Assembly: GCA_965226025.1 (NCBI GenBank)
Contig: CBDDCD010000003.1
Coordinates: 1,178,001-1,242,000 of the forward strand
Reading direction: 5' to 3'
Length of the DNA: 64,000 nt
Source of the DNA: Moanibacter sp965226025
GTDB taxonomy: Bacteria; Verrucomicrobiota; Verrucomicrobiia; Opitutales; UBA2987
The notes under the pieces were generated by a model. The model was not told the DNA's origin, ran no database searches, and saw only the letters and a program-made list of their open reading frames with translations. Positions within the stretch are counted from its first letter, which is position 1. Each line of letters begins with the position of its first letter. Position numbers and translations under genes: made by a program. Below, piece after piece: positions 35,945-44,853 of this stretch.

Positions 35945-36630
35945 CTTTTCCGATGTTTCTCGGGTGCAAATTTATCAGGAAATGCGTCTCGCGATTGGGA
36001 GCGTATCTTTAAATCGGATATCCGATCGTTAAATTGAAAGAAGATTAGGGTATTGACCTTATTTGGAATTGTCTACTCTTCAATGACTTAGAGATTGCTT
36101 TTTACGAAGTTTTATCTTGCTTTTGAAGGGGTTTTTACTGGAAGGAAGCTGTCGGTGTAAGCTTTACGATTTTCTGGAGCGGTCCTTCGATTCGAGTGCG
36201 TTCGAGGATCACCGCCATATCCACCACCGACATCTTCCTAGTCGCTCTGCCGGGAGGCAGAGTGGGGACTCAAATGAATAGAGTGATAGGTTTCCTCCAG
36301 CCGGCCTGGAATTGCGGATGGGGAGTACATCCGCAGCCCTGGAAGACGCATAGAGAAGAGCTTGGAGTTGAGTTGGATTCATCTGCATTTATTCGCCTGT
36401 TTCATCAGGGGCCGGAGCGTGGAAACTAGCGGAACTCGCGGAGATCTGTTCGTCGAAGGATAAAGCTCCTACAGGCTGCAATTGTAAAATTCCGCCTAAA
36501 AAGAGGGGAAAAATTGTAAAAATGAGGTTATAAGTCATTGATATGTAGACAATAAGAAACCATTGAGCTATCATAATCGTGTTTCATTTGATTCCCTTGG
36601 GACCGACCTTCAGGAAGAGAAAGCGGAAAA
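35945..36630. other. AT-rich intergenic region between divergent genes
   Basis: No convincing ORF. This should hold promoters for the adhesin (minus) and the polysaccharide cluster (plus). A particularly AT-rich part lies at 36480-36570. A frame at 36196-36429 has no protein-like motif. Confidence 0.5.
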
Positions 36631-37530
36631 GTGGTGAATTTGCGGGACACGAATTTGATTTTCAATACGGTCACTCCGGTAAACCTGGAGAGTTTTCGTA
36701 CGATACTGGGCATACGATTTTTCACAGGTATGGTCTCGGATGCATTGGAGTTGGCGAAACGGGGAGGCTTGGTACTGGCCCCATCGGGACCTGGATTAGC
36801 GGACCTGCCTCACGATCGCAGTTATCAAGAGGCACTGCGCGATTGCGAAGTTGCGATCACCGATAGTGGATTGATGGTTCTCTGTTGGTGGTTCTGGAAA
36901 AGAGAGCGGCTGGAACGAATTTCCGGGTTGAGGTTTCTAAAGCATTTTCTCGACGAGGAGGACCTCAGGAGGGAAAACGCCTCTTTCTGGGTCATGCCGA
37001 GCGAAGAGGCCGGTAAGACAAACCGCGATTGGCTGAGGCGGCGTGGGATTCCGGTGAAGGAGTCTGACTGTTACACCGCCCCGATGTATTCATCGGAAAG
37101 GGTGGTCGACGGGGAGCTGAAGTCGATTCTGGAGAAGAAAAAGCCGCGCTATATCGTGATCAATATCGGTGGCGGGATCCAAGAGAAGCTTGGGTGCTAC
37201 CTGAAGAAGAATCTCTCCTACAGGCCAACGATCATCTGCACGGGAGCAGCGATCGCATTTCTTACCGGCAAGCAGGCGACGATTCCCGGCTGGGCCGATC
37301 GCCTATTACTGGGTTGGTTGATCCGCTGCCTGAAATCGCCCTTGCGATTTGTTCCCCGCTACTGGAGGGCAGGGCGGCTTTTTTGGCTAATGTTTCGATT
37401 TGGGGAGCGGTCTCCGGCGAGGGCGAGAACACGGTTTCAGGACGAGAGGCGGATGGGACAGGATCGCACCGGGGTCAGGATTTCTCTTCCTTCGACTCCT
37501 CCATTTGCGCCATCCTTATCCTCAGACTGA
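36631..37530 (+). CDS. WecG/TagA/CpsF family glycosyltransferase
   Basis: A 299-residue frame from GTG. It shows the WecG/TagA/CpsF outline: early FRTILGIRFFTGMVSDALEL, the acceptor-site CEVAITDSGLMVLCWWF (DSG in place of the usual DGxG), a middle Rossmann strand (YIVINIGGGIQEKLG), and the hallmark end GAAIAFLTGKQ, PGWADRLLLGWLIR and RFVPRYW. The family transfers a sugar, often ManNAc(A) or another hexose, to a polyprenyl-linked intermediate at the membrane. The last 40 or so residues look unusual and overlap the convergent MbtH gene by 56 bp, so the true C-terminus may have been altered. Confidence 0.8.
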   Translation: MVNLRDTNLIFNTVTPVNLESFRTILGIRFFTGMVSDALELAKRGGLVLAPSGPGLADLPHDRSYQEALRDCEVAITDSGLMVLCWWFWKRERLERISGLRFLKHFLDEEDLRRENASFWVMPSEEAGKTNRDWLRRRGIPVKESDCYTAPMYSSERVVDGELKSILEKKKPRYIVINIGGGIQEKLGCYLKKNLSYRPTIICTGAAIAFLTGKQATIPGWADRLLLGWLIRCLKSPLRFVPRYWRAGRLFWLMFRFGERSPARARTRFQDERRMGQDRTGVRISLPSTPPFAPSLSSD

Positions 37531-37711
37531 GCGGGCGCATATCGGTCCACACTTCCCCGACGAAGGCCAGGCATTCGGGTTTCAGCCCTACTTTGCCGAC
37601 ATCTTTCCAGCCCAGGGGAATCTCTTTGTACTCGGGCCAAATTGAGTATTGCTCCTCGTGATTCAATACGACGCGGTAAATTGTTTTGTCCTCTTCTTCG
37701 TCCCAACTCAA
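37475..37711 (-). CDS. MbtH-like protein (NRPS chaperone), orphan
   Basis: A 78-residue protein matching MbtH almost end to end: MSWDEEEDKTIYRVVLNHEE, QYSIWPEYKEIPLGW, then VGLKPECLAFVGEVWTDMRP. The invariant NxExQxSxW-type residues and the WTDMRP end are all present. MbtH proteins bind and activate adenylation domains of nonribosomal peptide synthetases. No NRPS is in this window, so it is an orphan here. A type II thioesterase 2.6 kb away (40350) supports a former or distant peptide pathway. Confidence 0.93.
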   Translation of the reverse strand: MSWDEEEDKTIYRVVLNHEEQYSIWPEYKEIPLGWKDVGKVGLKPECLAFVGEVWTDMRPLSLRIRMAQMEESKEEKS

Positions 37712-37969
37712 TGCTGCTCCTCCGATTTAGTGGGTTTAGACATTAGCGGTTTTGCCTAAATGAGTCAACTGCATTGGAATCATGATCTAGTGCGTCCGGA
37801 GACGAGGAAGGATCCTATTCTAAATCGAAAGCAGTAGAGGACTTGCCTCGACAGTTCCAAAGCCTAATTCGAGGAGCGAATTGCATTTCCCCAAAAGAGG
37901 GAGATACAGGTCCTTGGTCCAGGGAGGTTTTGTTTACGCGGGTGGGGTATGGTGCTTCAATATCCTCGC

Positions 37970-38563
37970 TCATCCCGAACCGGTGAGCGCGAATTCGTAG
38001 AAGGAGAGGAGACAACGAGCCAGAGCGCGACTTCGGCACCTTACGGTTGGTGCATAGGAATTAGAGCGGGCCGAGGGGGATCGCAGGGCACGGAGAACGA
38101 GATCAAAGACGAAGACTCCGTAGCTCAAGGACTGTTCCAAGGGCCAGCCGTCACTCCCAATTTGCTTTTGGATTTCGGAAGCAAGAAGCTTCCAAGCGTT
38201 CCTCCGCGCCCTTTTCGACTCTGGGAGGTTAGGGAATGTATCGGCCCCCACAATCAGTCCAACCGCCTCAGCGATAGCATGGTTGTTTGCGGAAGATCCA
38301 ATCGAGCGGTTCTTCCATACGAATCGCAGTGAAGTCCGAGTTCCCTGTTCGAGGTTGGTTAGAGCGAGGTCCGAGAGGGACTCTTTGGCGACTGCGTAGA
38401 CCTCGCACCAAGAGACGATTCTGAGAGCCGCCTCCATCGGGCTTATCCAGTTTGGCGGGGAACCTACTTGCCGCCATCCCCATCCCATAATGCATTCCTC
38501 TCCTGCCGTGATACGATCGGCCGCCTCGATTAGGGGTAAAGACTGGGAATCCGGCGAGCGCAC
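37970..38563 (-). pseudogene. Heparinase II/III-like (alginate lyase) remnant
   Basis: The frame has the helical-barrel features of heparinase II/III-like proteins: PNWISPMEAALRIVSWCEVY, GSSANNHAIAEAVGLIVGAD, FPNLPESKRARRNAWKLL and DGWPLEQSLSYGVFVFDL. It lacks the start of the barrel, shows a shortened join before SPMEAA, and drifts off after FDLVLRALRS. Full members are over 500 residues. They cut uronic-acid polymers and are common in PEP-CTERM/exopolysaccharide clusters. Confidence 0.65.
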
Positions 38564-38634
38564 CTTGCACGTAGCGTGCCCATATAAAACGTCTTCGTAG
38601 CGATCAACGGGTGCAGAACCCGTTCTATTTGGGG

Positions 38635-39957
38635 CTATATTCCTTCTTCTCTGAGACGATCGAATCCTTCTTTCGATATCGAAACGAGTCGCTGTCTTTC
38701 ATCATTTCGAAGGATCGGGGAGCAAAATAGCAGAATCGGAAAAGAAAACACCAGAGCGAGCCGGCTTGTCGTCGAGAGAATCCCACCAGTCATGCCAATC
38801 AAATAACCAAAGGCGTAAATCAACAGTGAGAGAGCGAATATAGCACTGATACGGTTCCATTCTGATTTGGGACCGCCGAGCCGGCGTCCAAGGAAATTCG
38901 TTAGGGCAACGCCGAAAGCAGCGGTAGAGCATCGCGCGATTCCCGCTCCAATAAGATCCCAGAGTTGGATCAGGATTCCAGCGAGCAAGGTATGGAAGAG
39001 AAAGGAGGAGAACGCAACGAGCGTGAAGAGGTAGGTCATTTTCCGGAAGGTTATGCCGAGTCCGACGAGGACGTTAAGAGAGGATATGGCGACGGAGAGG
39101 GCAATGAACGGTATTACCATCGCATCGAAGCGGAAGCGTAGCTTTCGGTGGCGGCCAGGGAGAGGAGTTCTGGGGCCAGCAAGGAGAGCGCAAGAGCGGC
39201 GCAGCTGATGAAGGCAAAAAAGTATGTGAAGAGTTTCGGGGCATCGGCATCGAATTCACCATCGCGGAACTGCTCTAGTCGGCTGACTATGAAAATGGGG
39301 TTGAACGAGGCGAACGTGAGCATGGAAAGCAGATCGCCGAATCGCCAAGAGAGATAGTAGAGGCCTGCAAGGTGTAAGGAGTTCAGTTTGGCGAGGAAGA
39401 ATCGTTCGATAAAGAGAGTTCCGATTGATGCAATCTGACTGGGAACGAGAGGGATACCATGGCGAGCCATGGCGACAAATCGAGGCCATGAGAATGAGAT
39501 TCCGAGACGATGGAAATGAATGAGTGAAACCCCGATACCTGCGAGAACATTGGCAATCAGGATTCCGTAGAGTGCGCCCTTCAGCCCGAACTCCAACTCT
39601 ACGACCAGAATGGATACGGTCGTGAGGTTCGCAAGAGATCGGAGAAAAGTGGCCGCTAGAATGGCGGAGGAGCGGCGATTGGCGAAGAAATAGCGGACCC
39701 CGGTACCGAACAGAAGTTCAAAAAGCATTGCCGCAATACCGATGAAGATAAGCTCGCCTCTATTCTCTCCCAGGAAAGGCGTCGCTGATGAAGGCGAGGG
39801 GAAGGAGGGAGAGGAGGATAAGGGCCTGAGTGGCAATCAGAGCGGTGGTGACGGTCCGATCTTTTTCGACATCGTCTTTGTGGTCAAAATAGAATCGGAA
39901 TAGCGCCGATCCAAGTTGCAGAGAGATGCAACCACTGATATTTACGCCGATCGCTCT
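38635..39957 (-). pseudogene. Wzx-like polysaccharide flippase, frameshifted
   Basis: Three reading frames together form one multispan membrane protein. The first (39957 to about 39765) reads NISGCISLQLGSALFRFYFD and ALIATQALILLSLL. The second (to 39114) has ELIFIGIAAMLFELLFGTG and LVPSQIASIGTLFIERFFLA. The third (39120-38635) has ISSLNVLVGLGITFRKMTYL. Frameshifts lie near 39770 and at 39114-39120, and the extreme N-terminus is missing. This is the pattern of MATE/Wzx flippases that move lipid-linked repeat units across the inner membrane. It should be non-functional. Confidence 0.75.
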
Positions 39958-40334
39958 TCAACCCCACGGCATGGCTGAATATAGTCCGTGGGCGGGTTGA
40001 CTACGGACGGATCTGGAGGACGCTTCGCGACCAATTGACCCGGGGAGTCTTCCGTCAAAAGAAGGAAATGAGGTAGGTCGCGGAAGATATCAGAAGTGAG
40101 ATTGATCGCCTACGGGAGCGAGGGGTGTCTCTTCTCTATGTTCTTTCCGGGAGCGATTTTAGCCTCGAATACATGGGTCTGATTCTCGGAGTGGACCTGC
40201 GGAGGAGCGAAATCGAGAGGCCGGAGGAGGTAGAGATAATACATAATGCCGATCACATGTTTACTCGCCTCTCTGCCCAGGAGCGGCTTCTTAGATTGGT
40301 TCAATCCTGGATACTAGAACGGGTAAATAGATAG
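39942..40334 (+). pseudogene. Exosortase-associated alpha/beta hydrolase, C-terminal remnant
   Basis: The frame reads NPTAWLNIVRGRVDYGRI, meets a TAG at 40074-40076, then continues LLYVLSGSDFSLEYMGLIL and VEIIHNADHMFTRLSAQERL. The SG.D strand and the NADHMF(T/S) end match the Asp and His region of the alpha/beta hydrolases that accompany exosortase loci. The nucleophile half is missing. The remnant is convergent with the dead flippase. Confidence 0.5.
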
Positions 40335-40349
40335 CGAGATCGGTCAATC

Positions 40350-41129
40350 TCATGTTTCCAGGAATCTCTGGAGATCGTGTTTCAGGCAATCGATAACTTC
40401 CGCCTGAGAGGAAATGGGAAAGAAGTGATCGCCCGGGAACACGCGCAATGAAAAGGAGGCATCTGTTTGCTCCTCCCACGGAGCAATTTCCTCCTTAGAA
40501 ACAGAAAGGTCTTCTTGACCGCCGAAGGCGGAGATTGGGCAGCTGAGTGCCGTTTCCTCGACATAGGCATAGGTTTCGACCGCCGTTACGTCTGCTCGGA
40601 TTAAGGGCAGGAACACCTCGAGAAGATCGACCATTTCTTGGGAGCTGAGGCCGGAAGGAGAGCCATATCGGCGTTGTAACTCCTTGGAAAACTCGGAATC
40701 GGGAAGGTTGCTAATAGGAGGTAACCTCTGAGGCAACGGCGGTGCCGGTTTACCGGCCACAAAGAGGTGAACAGGCTGGTCCTGCCCTTCCTTTCTTAGT
40801 GCTCGGGCAATTTCAAAGGCGATGAGGGCGCCCATGCTGTGACCATAAAAGGCGAATGGTCTATCGAGGTGAGTGACGATTGCCGGAGTGAGATTTTCGA
40901 CGATTAGTTTCAATTCCTTGAAAGGAGCCTCGCGCATTCGGGATTCCCTTCCGGGGAGCTGGATCGGCCAAATCTCGATCGAATCGGGTAGCAGATCGGG
41001 CCATTCTCGAAACCACGATGCTCCGGATCCGGCACAGGAAAAGCAGAAAAGCCTGAGTTGCGAACGGGGATGCCGCGAAGGCCGAAAAAACCATGGGTTC
41101 GAATTTAGGTACCTAGCTTTCTCAGACAT
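40350..41129 (-). CDS. Type II thioesterase (NRPS/PKS editing)
   Basis: I start at the ATG at 41129 (MSEKARYLNSNPWFFRP); the open frame extends 17 codons further. It has RLFCFSCAGSGASWFREW, the nucleophile elbow FAFYGHSMGALIAFEIARAL, catalytic Asp in AFGGQEDLSVSKE and His in FPGDHFFPISS. This is the GrsT/SrfAD-type thioesterase that clears mis-primed carrier proteins. About 259 residues, normal length and apparently intact. No synthetase is in the window; the orphan MbtH at 37475 is the only other NRPS-associated gene. Confidence 0.9.
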   Translation of the reverse strand: MSEKARYLNSNPWFFRPSRHPRSQLRLFCFSCAGSGASWFREWPDLLPDSIEIWPIQLPGRESRMREAPFKELKLIVENLTPAIVTHLDRPFAFYGHSMGALIAFEIARALRKEGQDQPVHLFVAGKPAPPLPQRLPPISNLPDSEFSKELQRRYGSPSGLSSQEMVDLLEVFLPLIRADVTAVETYAYVEETALSCPISAFGGQEDLSVSKEEIAPWEEQTDASFSLRVFPGDHFFPISSQAEVIDCLKHDLQRFLET

Positions 41130-41347
41130 AAGATCGGAAGTCCTTCGGAATTTGTGGTTCGATTCCTGTGCATATGCCAAAATCAGTCCGACAGACTCCT
41201 AGCGGGAAGTGATGCTTTGATCAGACGAAATGAGGTGGGTTCCAAGCTCGATGGCGCTGAAGTTGGCAATTGCAATGGGGGATATGTAGAAGAGATGGGT
41301 AATCGATCGTTCAACTCGCTGCTTGAGTTGAGCCTTCATTGCAGCTG

Positions 41348-42643
41348 TTAAACGATCGACTGGTAAGCAAGACCGTTGCCATGAGTTCCTGGATAAAGTC
41401 GGACGAGATCGAGGACGACCTGTCCATCGCACATCAGTTCAGGAAGGCGTTGAAACTGGTGATCGCAGCTCCCTACAACGAGTAGTTCACTATTCTTGAG
41501 AACAGAGTCGAGGTCGCCGGTCAGGAGTCGCTGTAGGTTGGGCAACCGGCTTTCAACGAAGTGCTTATTCGTCCCACGCAGTTCGGAGAGCTTGACATAG
41601 CGATCATAGATTGAGAGCTCAAATCCCCTTTCAATGAGCTTCTCAGCGACGGTGACCATAGGACTTTCCCTCAGGTCATCGGTCCCCTCTTTGAAGGCGA
41701 GGCCCAGGATGCCGACCTTTCGATGTCCCAGATCTTCGATGAGTTTGAGTGCTTCGGTAATATGTTGCACATTCGACGCCAGGACGCTTTGGAGGAGAGG
41801 AAGTTCGATGTCCTGGTCCTTCGCGTTGGCGAGGAGAGCCCTCAGGTCTTTGGGCAGGCAGGAGCCGCCGAAGGCAAAGCCGGGCCGAAGATAGGCGGCC
41901 GAGATGTTCAATTTTGTATCCTGGACGAAGAGATCCATCACCTCGCCGCCGTCGACTTCGGCGCTTTTGCAAAGGCGATTTGCAAGGCGTGAAATGCGTT
42001 GTCTGTGTACTTTATCATCTCTCCGGCGCGTACCGATGGAGTGAAAAAAGGACCGGGAAGTTTCCGGTATAGGCTCAGGACTGTTTGGGCCGTTCCGGGA
42101 TCCTCGGAAGCAACGATCGTTTTCGAGGGATTCCAGAAATCACTCACTGCACTGCCCTCTCGCAAGAATTCCGGGTTATAGGCGATGCCGATTCCATTTC
42201 CCCACTTTGTGACCGGAGCCATCTTCGATAATCGGTCGCACGCGTCCCTCGGTGGCACCCGGCAGAACCGTGTTTCTCAGGACGATGATCTGGTTGAGCC
42301 TCTTTTGATTCGCCAGGTACTCACCGATCTCGCGAGCGACTTCCTCGACGTGAGTCAAATCCAGGCGCCCGGCGCGGGTGCTGGGTGTTCCTACGCAGAT
42401 TAGAGAGAGAGCGGTCTCTGAGAGAGCTGATTCACAGCTTGTCGTGGCGCGCAGTCTTCCCTTGGAGACGGCCTTTTCGAGGAGATCGTCGAGACCCTTT
42501 TCTATGATTGGCGAAACGCCCGCATTGATCTGCTCGACCTTGGATGGGTCGATGTCGACTCCGATCACCTCATGTCCCATCCGGGTCAAGCAGGCGGCGG
42601 TGACGGTTCCGACGTATCCGAGCCCAAAAATGCTGATCTTCAT
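41348..42643 (-). pseudogene. GDP-mannose/UDP-glucose dehydrogenase (AlgD-type), frameshifted
   Basis: From the ATG at 42643 the protein starts MKISIFGLGYVGTVTAACL (NAD motif). The frame breaks near 42200, where one extra G in a GGGG run turns VGNGIGIAYNPEFLREG into VGKWNRHRL. The second frame runs to about 41960 (AGEMIKYTDNAFHALQIAFA). There a deletion joins IAFA to KSAEVDGGEVMDLF, losing about seven residues. The third frame has the catalytic Cys motif FAFGGSCLPKDL and the C-terminal domain. The enzyme would oxidise a nucleotide sugar to its uronic acid. Two lesions make it dead. Confidence 0.85.
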
Positions 42644-42656
42644 TTTCTTACCGTTT

Positions 42657-42673
42657 GGAGTCCGACAGACTCC
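42657..42673. repeat. Short hairpin between two minus-strand genes
   Basis: GGAGTC (42657-42662) and GACTCC (42668-42673) around CGACA. The CCGACAGA(C/T)TCC core also occurs at 41188 and 3450, suggesting a dispersed motif. No T-run for a terminator. Confidence 0.45.
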
Positions 42674-42689
42674 CAACCCCGACGGATTC

Positions 42690-44102
42690 CTAGTAGGCGG
42701 AACGAGGTGGATTGAGCACCTGAACGAAAGTCATTACGATAATACCGATGTCCAACCAGATCGACCAGTTTCTAATATATTCGAGATCGAGACGGACCCG
42801 GTCGCGTATCATGGAGGGATCGGTTATTTCGCCCCGGAAACCGCGATACTGGGCCAGTCCAGTGATGCCCGGTTTTACAAAATGCCGCGAATGGTAAGTC
42901 CTCACCTGTTTGCTGAATGCTTCGTCGTGTTCGAGCAGATGGGGCCTCGGCCCCACCACGCTCATCTGTCCAATGAGGACGTTGAGAAACTGTGGAAACT
43001 CATCAAGACTGGTTCGCCGCAGAAACCGTCCGAAAGGGTAGACTCGGTCGTCATCGCGTTCCGCTTGCCTCGCCTCCTTCTCCCCCTTTTCGTAGGCGTG
43101 CATTGTGCGAAACTTGTAGATGGTGAAGATTCCCTGGTGAAAGCCGGATCGTTGTTGCCGATGGAACATGGGTCCGGGCGATTGCTTTGCCTGAGCCAAT
43201 CTAACGAAGAGGCAGAGAGGCGGGAGGATAAAGAAGGAGACGGGCAGGGCCACCGCCAGATCGAGCAAGCGCTTGAGGATGCGACCGATCGGATTCTCGA
43301 GGGGTTCTTCCTGGACCGTGAAGAAGGTGTGCCGGCCTTCTCTCACTGCCCTCAAGGGTTGCTGAAAATACTCCTCCCATGGATTGAGCATGAGGATCCG
43401 GCAACCCATCCTTACACAGGTATCGACCACTTCGTTCACCCAACCCATGGAGTCCCGCGACTCCAGAAGTATAATCTGATGGGCGCGCTGCTCCGTTATG
43501 ATTGCAGTGAACTCGGACGTTTCACCGAGATGAGAAAGGGTTCCCTTATACTCCGCGTCCGCTTGACTCGAAACTAGCCCGAGTAGGCGCATTCCGATGG
43601 GCGGTTGATTGACGATCCAGTCCTCCAGCCTCTCCGCCGCTCGAGCACTCCCCACCAGTAGCGTTCTCGCCTCGTTCGGCCCATGGAATGCAAGGCGTGC
43701 CAGCAGGCCGGGCAGATAGCGGTTGAGAATGATCAGAAGAATCCAGGTGTCGACGATGAATGTGGCGAGGAATATCCGACTGATAGCCAAGTCTTTGATC
43801 GCGAAGACGATTGCAAAAAGAACCAGAGCGAGGGTGAATACTTCCGAATTGGTTCGGCGAATCGCCGCTACCCATTGGAATCGGCGCGGCCCCCTCGGAA
43901 GCGACTGGGTTCGCGAATAGAACACCGATATCCGTGCTCCAATGATTCCCAGAAGATAAAGGTGCGTGTTGATCTGCCAGTATTGAATTCGGTGGAAAAT
44001 CTCTACCGAAACTACTATGTTCAGCAGAAACCACGCCGGCACCACCAGCAATAGTAGCGCCGCCTGTATCTTCAGTAGCCCAATCGTTCGGTTCGCGATC
44101 AT
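42690..44102 (-). CDS. Polyprenyl glycosylphosphotransferase (WcaJ/EpsE-type initiating sugar transferase)
   Basis: A complete 470-residue protein. The N-terminal third has membrane spans (LLKIQAALLLLVVPAWFLLN, LYLLGIIGARISVFY, VFTLALVLFAIVFAIKDLAI, ATFIVDTWILLII). A CoA-binding-like Rossmann segment follows (ARTLLVGSARAAERL). The C-terminal bacterial sugar transferase domain has KRLLDLAVALPVSFFILPPL, FTIYKFRTMHA, RTSLDEFPQFLNVLIGQMS and VGPRPHLLEHDE. It attaches the first sugar phosphate to undecaprenyl phosphate at the inner membrane, starting repeat-unit synthesis. It is divergent from the regulator at 44342. Confidence 0.93.
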   Translation of the reverse strand: MIANRTIGLLKIQAALLLLVVPAWFLLNIVVSVEIFHRIQYWQINTHLYLLGIIGARISVFYSRTQSLPRGPRRFQWVAAIRRTNSEVFTLALVLFAIVFAIKDLAISRIFLATFIVDTWILLIILNRYLPGLLARLAFHGPNEARTLLVGSARAAERLEDWIVNQPPIGMRLLGLVSSQADAEYKGTLSHLGETSEFTAIITEQRAHQIILLESRDSMGWVNEVVDTCVRMGCRILMLNPWEEYFQQPLRAVREGRHTFFTVQEEPLENPIGRILKRLLDLAVALPVSFFILPPLCLFVRLAQAKQSPGPMFHRQQRSGFHQGIFTIYKFRTMHAYEKGEKEARQAERDDDRVYPFGRFLRRTSLDEFPQFLNVLIGQMSVVGPRPHLLEHDEAFSKQVRTYHSRHFVKPGITGLAQYRGFRGEITDPSMIRDRVRLDLEYIRNWSIWLDIGIIVMTFVQVLNPPRSAY

Positions 44103-44304
44103 TTGTCCAGCTCGGGGATCGTTTCAATCTCTACCATGCTCTATTCTATGTCGGCGTTTTAGGCAAAAGGATTCACCACTACCCGTTCAGCCAATCTCTT
44201 CCATCCTTCCTCTCCTCCCGCCTCACCTGAATACCCGTTTCTTTCGACTCACATACCTCACCCTTTTCAAATGAATACAGAATAATCAAAGCCTTCAATT
44301 TATA

Positions 44305-44332
44305 TTGAAATAGGCGAAGTTCCTGTTATGAT
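44305..44332 (+). promoter_or_regulatory. Sigma70-like promoter of the polysaccharide operon
   Basis: TTGAAA (44305-44310), 16-bp spacer, TATGAT (44327-44332), and the regulator's ATG only ten bases further on. No Shine-Dalgarno sequence fits between, so the transcript is probably leaderless or nearly so. Confidence 0.6.
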
Positions 44333-44341
44333 AGTAACAAA

Positions 44342-44851
44342 ATGGTCGAAAAGTCGGTAGAGATGGTTGGCAAGGAGGAGGTCTTAGCGGAGATGGAGAC
44401 CGAGGTGATCGAGCTATTCGTGAGGGCCTCGCAATTAATCGGATTGCCTAGATCGGTCGGGGAGATATACGGGATTCTTTTCATTTCTCAGGAGCCGATG
44501 TCGATGGACGAGATCATAGAGAAACTACAAATTAGTCTTGGATCGGCAAGTCAGGGTTTAAAACAGCTGCGGGCTTTTCGAGCGGTGAGAGCGGTCTATG
44601 TTCCGGGCCAGCGGAAAGATTACTACGAGGCGGAGACGGAATTTCGAAAACTGACGGCCGGTTTTCTCAAGGAGGAGGTCTACCCTCATCTTGAGAGAGC
44701 GGGTGAGCGACTGGAGAGCATAAAATTGCTCATCGAAGGATCCTCGGATGGGTGCACATCGCATTACCTGGGCAGGTATGATAAACTTCGGAGCTGGCAT
44801 CAGATGAGTGCCGGATTGATAAGGAAAGTGACTTCATTTATCGACTTTTAG
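44342..44851 (+). CDS. GbsR/MarR-like transcriptional regulator
   Basis: A 169-residue winged-helix protein. ELFVRASQLIGLPRSVGEIY and GILFISQEPMSMDEIIEKLQ, then ISLGSASQGLKQLRAFRAVR give the helix-turn-helix, followed by the wing VYVPGQRKDYYEAE. The C-terminus is helical, as in GbsR-type dimers. It is the first gene of the codirectional polysaccharide cluster, two bases before the antiterminator start, and probably controls it or the divergent initiating transferase. Confidence 0.82.
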   Translation: MVEKSVEMVGKEEVLAEMETEVIELFVRASQLIGLPRSVGEIYGILFISQEPMSMDEIIEKLQISLGSASQGLKQLRAFRAVRAVYVPGQRKDYYEAETEFRKLTAGFLKEEVYPHLERAGERLESIKLLIEGSSDGCTSHYLGRYDKLRSWHQMSAGLIRKVTSFIDF

Positions 44852-44853
44852 GG

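Noticed and set aside
36196..36429. 77-residue plus-strand ORF upstream of the WecG-like gene
   Set aside because: No recognisable motif or good start; probably chance in intergenic DNA.
41181..41347. Minus-strand peptide MKAQLKQRVERSITHLFYIS between thioesterase and dehydrogenase
   Set aside because: Too short and without known similarity; could be debris but cannot be supported.
42378..43577. 399-residue plus-strand ORF across the dehydrogenase and sugar transferase genes
   Set aside because: Complement of two well-supported minus-strand genes; no recognisable domain.
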